16,691 bases of DNA, from the NCBI GenBank assembly GCA_036268995.1, contig DATATB010000200.1, forward strand, positions 1 to 16,691. The letters are read 5' to 3'. Below, piece by piece: positions 1 to 8,614 of this stretch (position 1 is its first letter; every line of letters starts with the position of its first letter). This DNA comes from DATATB01 sp036268995. GTDB taxonomy: Bacteria; Planctomycetota; Planctomycetia; Pirellulales; PNKZ01. The notes under the pieces were generated by a model, which saw nothing but the letters and a program-made list of their open reading frames with translations, was not told the origin of the DNA and searched no databases. Both the position numbers and the translations under genes were made by a program.

Positions 1-272
1 ACATGAACGTGGCCCCGGCCTTCACGCTCGACACGGTCGAGGCGATCGTCACGCACTCGTCAGTGAACATCCGCGGGCTGCTGCTCACGCTCAAGCTGCC
101 CGATTGGAAACTGGCCGAGCAAGTGCCCGAGTATCTGGATCGCGTCCGCAGTTGGGGTTATCCGCAAGTGCGTGCCCGGCAGCTGCAGCACAATCGCCAG
201 GAGATTTGCGTCGCGGCGCTGCGGCCGGCGGCCCGTCGGCGGAAGCGAAAACGGGGGGACTCCCCAGGCTGA
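1..272 (+). CDS. C-terminal fragment of an RlmM/FtsJ-like rRNA 2'-O-ribose methyltransferase (5' partial)
   Basis: The frame is open to the left edge and stops with TGA at 270-272, so this is the tail of a larger gene; the ATG at position 3 is probably internal. The visible end carries NIRGLLLTLKLPDWKLAEQ and, about 25 residues later, VRARQLQHNRQEICVAAL. This resembles the end of RlmM, the SAM-dependent 23S rRNA C2498 ribose methyltransferase, where a FNLKLP strand is followed by a QARQLYHDREEVTVHV strand of the Rossmann fold. That comparison is from memory of the E. coli protein. A basic tail (RRRKRKR) fits RNA binding. The SAM-binding motifs would lie left of the window. It converges on the histidine kinase gene with 42 bp between stops. 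An FtsJ-like methyltransferase of another specificity is equally possible. Confidence 0.62.
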   Translation, partial: MNVAPAFTLDTVEAIVTHSSVNIRGLLLTLKLPDWKLAEQVPEYLDRVRSWGYPQVRARQLQHNRQEICVAALRPAARRRKRKRGDSPG

Positions 273-314
273 CGCCAAGGGGCTCGCCTATTAGCAGCGC
301 AACCGGGCGCAACG

Positions 315-1109
315 TTAGCCGCGATCGACCGACTGGCGCACGGTTGGCACTTGGCCGCCGGAGGCGATGGGCAGCTTGATGATGAAGGCGGTGCCGCGGC
401 CGGGCGAGCTTTCGACGCGGATGCGTCCGCGATGGGCCTCGATGATGTCGCGGCAGGTGGATAGTCCCAGGCCGGTGCCGCCTTTGCCCGAGGCGTCGGG
501 TCCGTCCTTGGTGCTGAAGAACGGATCGAAAATCTTGCGCATCACTTCGCCGCTCATGCCGGTGCCCGAGTCGCGCACCGTGAGCTCGACCATGGCGTTG
601 TCGCGATCCTGACCCAGCGCCACGAGAATGCGGCCGCCGCCGGGCATGGCCTGCCGAGCATTGACCAGCAAGTTGTGCAGCACCTGCTGAATCTGGTTGG
701 TATTGGCCAGGGCCGGCGGCACGACTTCAAGCTGTTTATCCACAACAACGCGATACTTGACCATCTCGCGCTCCAGCAGCAAGAGCGTGTCGTCGATCAG
801 CTTGTGCATGTCGGTCGGCTCGAGCGCGCTGGTGCGATTGCGGGCAAAGCCCAAGATGCCCTGCGTAATGCGAGCGGCACGATTGCCGGCGGACAGGATC
901 TTTTCGAACGACTTCTGCCGGGTGGGCGCGTCGGTGTGGCGCAGGCCCAGCTTGGCGTAGTTGATGATCGTGGTCAGCACGTTGTTGAATTCGTGCGTGG
1001 TGGTGCTGACCAGTTCGCCGAGCGCCGTCATCTTTTGGGCCTGGGCCAACTGCTGTTTCAACAGCGTGATTTGTTCCTGCAAGCTGGGCTCGTCGTGCGA
1101 CACCGACAT
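315..1109 (-). CDS. Soluble sensor-less two-component histidine kinase
   Basis: A 264-residue protein with the full transmitter core and nothing else. A short N-terminal coiled-coil-like stretch (LQEQITLLKQQLAQAQKMTALGEL, about 10-33) leads into the H box TTTHEFNN, with phospho-acceptor His39. The N box is HNLLVNARQAM (145-155, catalytic Asn about 150), G1 is DSGTGM (180-185), the F box is FDPFFSTK (194-201) and G2 is GKGGTGLGL (208-216). It autophosphorylates from ATP and should pass phosphate to a response regulator, as known for the HisKA/HATPase_c family. No transmembrane segment or PAS/GAF domain is visible, so it is probably cytoplasmic and fed by a partner protein. No response regulator lies in the window, so it is an orphan here. 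AGGAGG at 1120-1125, 10 nt upstream of ATG, supports the start. It is divergent from the small gene at 1360. Confidence 0.94.
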   Translation of the reverse strand: MSVSHDEPSLQEQITLLKQQLAQAQKMTALGELVSTTTHEFNNVLTTIINYAKLGLRHTDAPTRQKSFEKILSAGNRAARITQGILGFARNRTSALEPTDMHKLIDDTLLLLEREMVKYRVVVDKQLEVVPPALANTNQIQQVLHNLLVNARQAMPGGGRILVALGQDRDNAMVELTVRDSGTGMSGEVMRKIFDPFFSTKDGPDASGKGGTGLGLSTCRDIIEAHRGRIRVESSPGRGTAFIIKLPIASGGQVPTVRQSVDRG

Positions 1110-1359
1110 GCGTGGAAAGCCTCCTGCTGCTGGAATCGTTAGTCCGTGGTCCGTGGTGCATACAGCGCCCAGTCTGGGCCGCTTGCCACGGCTGGGGCCT
1201 TCTCGCCCGATTGCCCGCTATACGCGACTTAAACCATTGTCCGCCGCATACTTATTTCCCAGCTACGTATCGGCGCGGTCGCCTGGGCAACTCAAACCCG
1301 AGCCGCTATAATCCGCCGCCTTTTGCCGCTGTAAGTGGCCACGCCGAAAGGAAGCACGG
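1110..1359. other. Divergent intergenic region between the histidine kinase and the 85-aa gene
   Basis: A 250-bp gene-free region that must hold the promoters of both flanking divergent genes. It contains the kinase ribosome binding site (1120-1125, minus strand), a 7-bp tandem duplication GTCCGTG at 1142-1148 and 1149-1155, and a strong plus-strand promoter candidate near 1284-1312. No obvious -10/-35 pair was found for the minus strand. Short ORFs crossing it look like chance reading frames. Confidence 0.7.
1284..1312 (+). promoter_or_regulatory. Sigma-70-like promoter for the 85-aa gene
   Basis: The -10 box TATAAT (1307-1312) is a perfect consensus. TGGGCA (1284-1289) matches TTGACA at four of six positions, with a 17-bp spacer. 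The start codon is 48 bp downstream of the -10 box. The activity is inferred from the sequence only. Confidence 0.6.
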
Positions 1360-1617
1360 ATGCACACGGTCGAATTGCTGGACGAAGCGCTCTCCGTGGC
1401 AGGCCGGCTAGGTTACAAAGTTCGGCGCGACTGGCTGGGCGGCGGAGGAGGCGTGTGCCAGATCCGGTCGCAGAAGTGGATCTTCCTCGATCAGACCGGC
1501 ACGCCCGCCGAACACTTGCAATTGGCGCTGGAAGCCTTGCAAGCTGAATCCGCTATCAGCCGGCTGGCAATCTCGCCGGGGCTGAGCCGGTTGCTGAACG
1601 TGCGGCAGGCTGCGTAG
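1360..1617 (+). CDS. Small conserved-looking hypothetical protein (85 aa)
   Basis: An 85-residue soluble protein beginning MHTVELLDEALSVAGRLGYK, with a Gly-rich turn (WLGGGGGVCQI, about residues 25-35), an aromatic strand (KWIFLD) and a helical second half (LQLALEALQ). The start is supported by AAAGGAAG at 1347-1353 ending 6 nt before ATG and by a consensus promoter about 50 bp upstream. I have a general recollection of similar short proteins in planctomycete genomes, but no function is known to me. No catalytic motif, membrane segment or DNA-binding helix-turn-helix can be seen. It is followed by a hairpin at 1627-1663 that may end its transcript. The coding potential is credible because of the signals and the ordered amphipathic pattern, not because of a family match. 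Confidence 0.68.
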   Translation: MHTVELLDEALSVAGRLGYKVRRDWLGGGGGVCQIRSQKWIFLDQTGTPAEHLQLALEALQAESAISRLAISPGLSRLLNVRQAA

Positions 1618-1870
1618 GCCGGCGGTGAGCGGGGCGTTCTCCGGTCGCTAACGCTCCCGGCTCGCCATTTCGCTGCCAGCTCGCCAATGCTGTGCGCGGC
1701 TGCGCGATTCGAGCTTATTGATTGTGCCGGATGCGCTGGCCTTGAGGACGCAAAGTTCGGCCACTGCCGCAGCGGGCGAATCGGTAACGTAAGCTTCTTT
1801 TGTCGGCCTGCGAGGCAGAAGGCCGCTCATCTGACGGGACTCGGTTAGCACACTTCGGCGGAACGATTCA
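1618..1870. other. Intergenic region between the 85-aa gene and the PilZ-like gene
   Basis: A gene-free stretch of 253 bp. It begins with an imperfect GC-rich hairpin (1627-1663). The rest shows no convincing promoter hexamers, RNA gene or coding frame. The upstream control of the following gene probably lies in its last 100 bp, where GGCGGA at 1857-1862 is a weak ribosome binding site. Confidence 0.6.
1627..1663. repeat. Imperfect GC-rich intergenic hairpin (possible terminator or palindromic repeat)
   Basis: GAGCGGGGCGTT (1627-1638) can pair with AACGCTCCCGGCTC (1650-1663): 4 bp, one mismatch, 3 bp, a two-base bulge, then 4 bp, around an 11-base loop. It starts 10 bp after the stop of the 85-aa gene. 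No T-tract follows, so intrinsic termination is uncertain. On the minus strand the core reads GGGAGCGTTAGCGACCGG, a phrase I recall as repetitive in Pirellulales-type genomes; the recollection is unverified. Confidence 0.45.
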
Positions 1871-2713
1871 ATGGCAGCGTGGATTGTCATTCTGACAGTC
1901 ATTATCGGGACGGCGCAGCTCTGCCTGGGATTTCGCGTGGGCATCCGCATCGGCCGGCTTCAACAACAGCGCCGCCGCTTGATCCGTCAGCATAAGGACG
2001 AAAGCCGACCCGCTGCTACCCGTCGTGCCGCCAAGTGGAAAGAGTGCGCCGAAGGCGTCGATGATCTCAACGAACGGGCCCAGAACCTGGCAGCCGATTC
2101 CGCCAACTATGAACCGCCGCTGACCGAAGAGTTCCTCGAGGCCATCGTCCAGCTCGCCGAAGCCACGGCAGCGCTCCAACGACAAATGCACGGTGCCGGC
2201 AAGCTGTTCAACCCGGAGCCTCCGGCCAAAGAAAATGGCGGAGATCTGGCGTCCGCTGCCGCCGGTGGGCCTGCACGTCGCCCGGGTAAAGGTTCCACGA
2301 CCGGGTTGACGGCGGCCGAATTGCTCGAGCTGGCCAAGCAGCCCGGCGACCACGGTGGGCAATCGATCCAGCAGCAGCGATTTCCGTATTCGGCGCTGCA
2401 ATACATGGCCCCGTGCACCGAGCACGATTTGCCGTCCAGCGCTGGTTTTCAGCCGGTGATGTGCAATGACCTGTCGGTCAACGGCATTTCATTTCTCTTG
2501 GATGCTGCCCCTGAGTTCGAATTCGTGGTGATCTCGGTCGGCGTGCCTGCCGCCCCGATCTTTGTGCTGGGCCGCGCGCGGTTTTTCCGAAAAGTCTCGG
2601 TTCACGACACCGAGCGTTGGCTGGTCGGCTGCGAATTCATCAAGCGTCTGCCGGCCGGCCAGTTCGACTGGGAACAACTGTCGAGCCAGCACGGCGCGGC
2701 TGTCGGCGCGTAG
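1871..2713 (+). CDS. Membrane-anchored PilZ-like domain protein
   Basis: A 280-residue protein with one N-terminal hydrophobic segment (about 3-23, WIVILTVIIGTAQLCLG) followed by a basic stop-transfer stretch (RIGRLQQQRRR), so it is predicted to be anchored with a cytoplasmic body. Residues 85-106 are helical (EEFLEAIVQLAEATAALQRQM), then a Pro/Gly linker. The C-terminal 110 residues resemble a PilZ beta-barrel: QQRFPYSAL at about 168-175, DLSVNGISF at 200-208 matching the (D/N)xSxxG signature, and WLVGCEFIKRL at 250-260, the usual closing strand. The RxxxR motif that binds cyclic-di-GMP in classical PilZ domains is not intact, so ligand binding is doubtful. It converges on nadD with 41 bp between stops. 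The PilZ assignment is by motif only; the anchoring is better supported than the ligand. Confidence 0.66.
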   Translation: MAAWIVILTVIIGTAQLCLGFRVGIRIGRLQQQRRRLIRQHKDESRPAATRRAAKWKECAEGVDDLNERAQNLAADSANYEPPLTEEFLEAIVQLAEATAALQRQMHGAGKLFNPEPPAKENGGDLASAAAGGPARRPGKGSTTGLTAAELLELAKQPGDHGGQSIQQQRFPYSALQYMAPCTEHDLPSSAGFQPVMCNDLSVNGISFLLDAAPEFEFVVISVGVPAAPIFVLGRARFFRKVSVHDTERWLVGCEFIKRLPAGQFDWEQLSSQHGAAVGA

Positions 2714-2754
2714 AGGCGCCGGGCGTTTCACTCGGCTGTTTTATTCGGCCGTGT

Positions 2755-3396
2755 TTACTCGGACGTGCGATACAGCCCGTGCGTTTCGATGTACTTCTCG
2801 ACGGCCCGGGGCGTGCGAAAGCGGATGCTTTGCCCGTGTGCCACGCGCTGCCGCAACTCGCGGCTGGCCAGGTCGATCTGCGGCATCTCGACGATCACCG
2901 GCGGCCGCCCCTGGGCTCCGACAAACGCGGCCTGGCTCAAGGCCGCCAGTTCGATTGCCGGCAATGGCGGCCGGCGCACGATCACGAGCGTGGCAAGCTG
3001 GCAAATCCGCTCGGGCTGTTTCCAACTCGGCAGATCGTGCCACGAATCGCCGCCGAGCAGAAAGAACAGTTCGGCATCCGGGCGCTGCTGGTTGATCTCG
3101 GCCAGCGTATCGACGGTGTAGCTTAAACCACCGCGCTGGACCTCGAGCCGGCAGACGGAAAACGGCTCGTGGCCGCCGATGGCCAGCTCCAGCATCTCGA
3201 TTCGCAGCGGGGCCGGCGTCAGCTCGCGCTGTCGCTTGTGCGGAGGGCTGGCCGCCGGTAGAAACCACACCTCGTCCAGCTCGCATTGCTCGCGGCAGCA
3301 CTCCGCCAGCAACAAATGGCCGTAATGCACCGGGTCGAACGTGCCGCCAAAAATCCCAAGCCGCGGGGGCTTTCTCGACTCGCCGGAATGCGTCAT
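2755..3396 (-). CDS. nadD: Nicotinate-nucleotide adenylyltransferase
   Basis: NadD transfers AMP from ATP to nicotinic acid mononucleotide to give deamido-NAD, the penultimate step of NAD biosynthesis in the cytoplasm. The 213-residue protein has the usual family length. Visible motifs are the nucleotidyltransferase signature GIFGGTFDPVHYGH (14-27, with the HxGH-type histidines), PPHK (51-54), SYTVDTL (92-98), LLGGDSW (113-119) and the C-terminal IDLASRELRQRV (174-185), corresponding to the ISST(D/E)IR motif of the family. The start is the only ATG before the signature. No strong ribosome binding site precedes it. The gene is divergent from priA across 87 bp. The usual bacterial neighbours rsfS, obgE and proA are not next to it here. 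Confidence 0.97.
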   Translation of the reverse strand: MTHSGESRKPPRLGIFGGTFDPVHYGHLLLAECCREQCELDEVWFLPAASPPHKRQRELTPAPLRIEMLELAIGGHEPFSVCRLEVQRGGLSYTVDTLAEINQQRPDAELFFLLGGDSWHDLPSWKQPERICQLATLVIVRRPPLPAIELAALSQAAFVGAQGRPPVIVEMPQIDLASRELRQRVAHGQSIRFRTPRAVEKYIETHGLYRTSE

Positions 3397-3483
3397 GCTG
3401 AACGGAAGTGCAGTAATCGAGTGCAGTCACAGGGCGCGGACAGCCGGCCACGACCATCGTAATCGTCGGGCGGCTGGCGGACT
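3397..3483. promoter_or_regulatory. Short divergent nadD-priA intergenic region with an 8-bp direct repeat
   Basis: This 87-bp stretch separates two divergent housekeeping genes and must carry the nadD promoter and possibly the priA promoter. AGTGCAGT occurs twice, at 3407-3414 and 3420-3427, 13 bp apart start to start. No clear TATAAT/TTGACA pair was seen on either strand. An operator role for the repeat is only a suggestion. Confidence 0.35.
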
Positions 3484-5811
<2,328 letters not shown>

Positions 5812-5826
5812 ACGCGCACGTGACTG

Positions 5827-5844
5827 GTCTCGGCCGAGCGAGAC
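5827..5844. repeat. Perfect 6-bp stem-loop downstream of priA
   Basis: GTCTCG (5827-5832) pairs with CGAGAC (5839-5844) around GCCGAG. An overlapping 10-bp perfect palindrome CTCGGCCGAG spans 5829-5838. It lies 16 bp after the priA stop. There is no T-tract, so it may terminate priA weakly or only protect the mRNA end. Confidence 0.5.
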
Positions 5845-5877
5845 GGCCGTGACGGTGCGTGAGGCGACCGATTCCGT

Positions 5878-5902
5878 AGGCCCGGCGAGCCGAGCCGGGC
5901 CT
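5878..5902. repeat. Perfect 9-bp GC-rich stem-loop
   Basis: AGGCCCGGC (5878-5886) pairs exactly with GCCGGGCCT (5894-5902) around the 7-base loop GAGCCGA. It is very stable, with no T-tract on either side. It looks more like a mobile palindromic repeat or a processing and stability element than a classical terminator. Confidence 0.6.
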
Positions 5903-5927
5903 GTCAAGCAGCGCGGCTGGTGTGCCC

Positions 5928-5951
5928 GGTGCCGCTGGAGCTCGCGGCACC
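5928..5951. repeat. Perfect 8-bp stem-loop
   Basis: GGTGCCGC (5928-5935) pairs exactly with GCGGCACC (5944-5951) around the 8-base loop TGGAGCTC. It is the third of four hairpins in one intergenic region. Confidence 0.6.
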
Positions 5952-5970
5952 TACAGGTTCGCACCGTAGC

Positions 5971-5990
5971 CATCCCGCTCCGCCGGGATG
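5971..5990. repeat. Perfect 7-bp stem-loop
   Basis: CATCCCG (5971-5977) pairs exactly with CGGGATG (5984-5990) around the 6-base loop CTCCGC. It is the fourth hairpin of the cluster. Confidence 0.6.
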
Positions 5991-6149
5991 AACGATTGCC
6001 GCTCGACGCACCTTCGATCGCGCTTCAGCAGTCTCGGCTGAGCTTGGTTGCTGCGGCGGTAGTGGCTCGCTGATATCCGCTGCGATAGAATCGTCGGACA
6101 CGCATCCTTCGAGGCCCGTCCCCGCTTATCGCTCATTGTCTGGTGAAGC

Positions 6150-6662
6150 ATGTCATCCTTGAGTCCCGAATCGAACGTCAACCCGTTTGAACCGCCGGCA
6201 ACCGGTGTTTCGACCATTGCGCGGCCACCGGCAGAGCCGTCTCTGGCGGCGGTCGAATTCCAGCGGCTGGCCGCGGTGCTGCGACGAACGCGGCCGTGGG
6301 TGCGCGTGATGAGCGTGCTGTTGTTTTTATGCTGCGTGCCGATGGCTATTATGGCCGTGCTCGAAGTCGCACGCTCAGTCGGCGCCTTCTCGCCAGAGCG
6401 GCAAGGCGAGCTGTTCGGCAATGCCCTGGCTCACGGCATCCTGACAGCCATGTTGTTTTTTCCCGCCCGCTATCTCTGGCTCTACGCCAGCCGCATCAAC
6501 GACTTTGTGAACTCCGGACGGCTGACGTCGCTGGAAGATGCGCTCGAGGCCCAGCGGAAATATTGGAAGCTGGTGACGATGCTATCCAGCGCGTTTATCG
6601 GGCTGATGCTGCTGGTCTTAGCCGTGGGCGCGATGATCGCCGCGGTGCGCTACGGAGCTTGA
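6150..6662 (+). CDS. Small integral membrane protein with three predicted helices
   Basis: A 170-residue protein. A soluble Pro-rich N-terminus contains NPFEPPAT (11-18), a phrase of the NP(F/Y)xPP kind that I associate with planctomycete membrane proteins. Hydrophobic segments lie at about 50-72 (WVRVMSVLLFLCCVPMAIMA), 91-113 and 142-166. Between helices 2 and 3 is a charged, helical cytoplasmic-type segment (RINDFVNSGRLTSLEDALEA, then QRKYWKLV). The general pattern recalls DUF5362-type proteins, but this is a weak guess and no function is known to me. The start is supported by GGTGAAG at 6142-6148 ending 1 nt before ATG, with GGTG at a usable distance. The gene converges on the giant surface protein gene with only 8 bp between stop codons. 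Confidence 0.78.
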   Translation: MSSLSPESNVNPFEPPATGVSTIARPPAEPSLAAVEFQRLAAVLRRTRPWVRVMSVLLFLCCVPMAIMAVLEVARSVGAFSPERQGELFGNALAHGILTAMLFFPARYLWLYASRINDFVNSGRLTSLEDALEAQRKYWKLVTMLSSAFIGLMLLVLAVGAMIAAVRYGA

Positions 6663-6670
6663 CGCCACTC

Positions 6671-8614
6671 TCAAGGCCGGGCGTAGTTGCTGTTGATCGT
6701 GACTTTGCCGTAGTTGTTGAGTGCGATCGACGACGAGCCGTCGGTCAACTCGCTCTGGCCGACCACGCTCACGCTGCTGGCCAACTGAAGCAAGGTCGCC
6801 CCGCTGCTGGAAATCCCTGATTCGTTGTTGATCGTCAGCTTTTGGGCGCCGCTGACATAGATCGACGGAGTGTACGAAGGCGGCGTAATGGGCGGGGCAC
6901 CCGCTACGAATATGGGTTGGACCACGGTTATGTATTGGATCGAAGCATAGGCTTGCTTCGACTGTGCGTCGATCGATCCGAACGTCATATTCCCGGCCGC
7001 GGCCGAAACTTCGACGGCATTGCCATTGGCGGCGATTTGGATCGAGCTGAACAGCGAGGTGTTCCAAGTCTGGGTGAATCCGGCGGCGCTGATCGTCACC
7101 TGGGTGCCGTCGCTGTTGTAGTCGACGTGGATCGTATCGCCGCTGAGCGGGTCGCTAATCAACAGCGGCGTGCGGCCGGACGCGTATTGCGCCGGAATAT
7201 AAAACACCGGCGGAGCGGCGTAATCGGTGCTCTGCGCGGTCGGCGTCGGCGAGTAATTGATCGGAATCGCCGCGACGACCTGAGTGCCCGCAGGGCTCGA
7301 ACTGCTGGAGAAGACGCTTGAGCCCGAAGTCGCTTGCGGAAAGATCGTTTCGATCGCCGCTTGTTCGACCGCGTCGACATTGGCCTGCGTGAGCGCGTCG
7401 ATGGTGTTGGAGCTCGGACTGCTGTTGATCGTCGCTTGCCCACTGGTCAGCATGATACCCGAGGCATTGATCACGTCGGCGCCATTGGTGACGACCTCAT
7501 TGGTGGTCGTTTGGTTCTGAGTCGTGGCCGAGCCATTGACCGTATCCACGACGGGAGTACCGCCGATCGAAGTGGGCGTGGCGGTCCATTGTCCGACGCC
7601 GCCTGCGACCGTGTACTCGTAGTGCGTGAAGATGTAATTGGCCACCGGCACGAACGGCGGAGAGCCAACAACCCCGACAGCCGGAATGGCCAGGTTAATG
7701 TCGGCGCCATCACCGGCAACCAGCGTCGCCTGGCTTTGACCGCCAATGAGTACGTTGTAAGCGCGGCCGCCCATCAGCGTGTCGCTGACGCCGGCCTCCT
7801 GGTAGGCATCGCCCTCGAGCAGCGTGTTGGCGTTGGTCTGGCTGGCATCCACCGTCTGATTGCCACGGCCCACGCGGACGTCGACATTGGTAATGTCGTT
7901 GTCTTCCAGATAAAAATTAACTTTGTTGGCCGCGGCCGACGTGCTCGTGGGATCGAACGAGGCGATCGGGAGTATCGCGTTCGTTACTGCCGTCGGCGAA
8001 CCGTTGCTGGCCGTGAAGATGCTCAACGTGGACGTCGACTCGGTGCCCGGCGAATACTCCAAGGCGATGTTTTGTTCGTTGGTGTATTGGACAAACGGCA
8101 TCCCCGTGACGGCCGTTTCCACGCCCTGGTAGCTGCCGATCGTGCCGCTGTTGATGCCGCTTTCGTTGACCAGCAGGTCTGTGCCCAGCGGCTGCAGCTG
8201 GAGCTGGTTCGAGGCGGCGCCGCCGGTGACAAACACCCCGGTCGCCTGCATCGTGCTGTAGAGCGCCACCAGGCTTTGGCCGCTCGATCCGCTGCCGGCC
8301 GAAAATGTGATCGTGCCCGTCGGCGCGCTAATCGTGTCGCCAATGCTAGTGAACACGCGCATGCTGGAAGTCAGGCCGATCGAGCCAAGGCTGGAAAAGA
8401 GATCGGCGTTGACTTGTAACACGGCGGGCATCAGCGTCGTGCCGCCCAAGAGCATGTCGCCCGTGGTGCGAATCGGCGAGTTCAGCACAATGCCGCCCTC
8501 GACATTGGCCGCCAGGTAACCGAGTGGGCCGTGGCTGCCGACCGCCGCATTAAACAACTGCGGCGAGCCGCTGTCGTTGGTATAGGGATAGCTCGTGGTA
8601 ATCGTCAGGCCCGC
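6671..8614 (-). repeat. Shared C-terminal domain, copy 1 (paralogous with 11255-13141)
   Basis: This region encodes the last 647 residues of the downstream giant protein, from AGLTITTSYPYT to the stop. It aligns along its whole length with the end of the upstream giant protein. It contains no obvious internal repeats apart from the RTX-like turns. At DNA level 7151-7335 differs from 11699-11883 at about 9 of 185 positions by eye. Confidence 0.9.

Larger units (their letters stand above)
5812..6149. other. Hairpin-rich intergenic region after priA
   Basis: A 338-bp gene-free region. The first half (5827-5990) carries four separate stem-loops, listed individually. The second half is unstructured to the eye and leads to the next gene. 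TAGAAT at 6086-6091 is a possible but poorly supported -10 box. No RNA gene or convincing ORF is present. Short reading frames on both strands lack ribosome binding sites and domain features. Confidence 0.7.

Noticed and set aside
297..313. Repeat GCGCAAC and a GCGC stem between the methyltransferase end and the kinase end
   Set aside because: It is very short and made of common GC-rich tetramers; expected by chance in this composition.
1868..2425. Minus-strand open frame of 185 codons opposite the PilZ-like gene
   Set aside because: No domain or ribosome binding site was seen. The sense frame has a membrane anchor and PilZ-like motifs, so it is preferred.
2733..2751. Possible bidirectional terminator between the PilZ-like gene and nadD
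   Set aside because: The stem is only CGGC/GCCG around an 11-base loop; the T-rich loop is suggestive but the pairing is too weak to call.
2741..3457. Minus-strand open frame of 238 codons overlapping nadD in another frame
   Set aside because: The nadD frame contains all the family motifs; this one has none.
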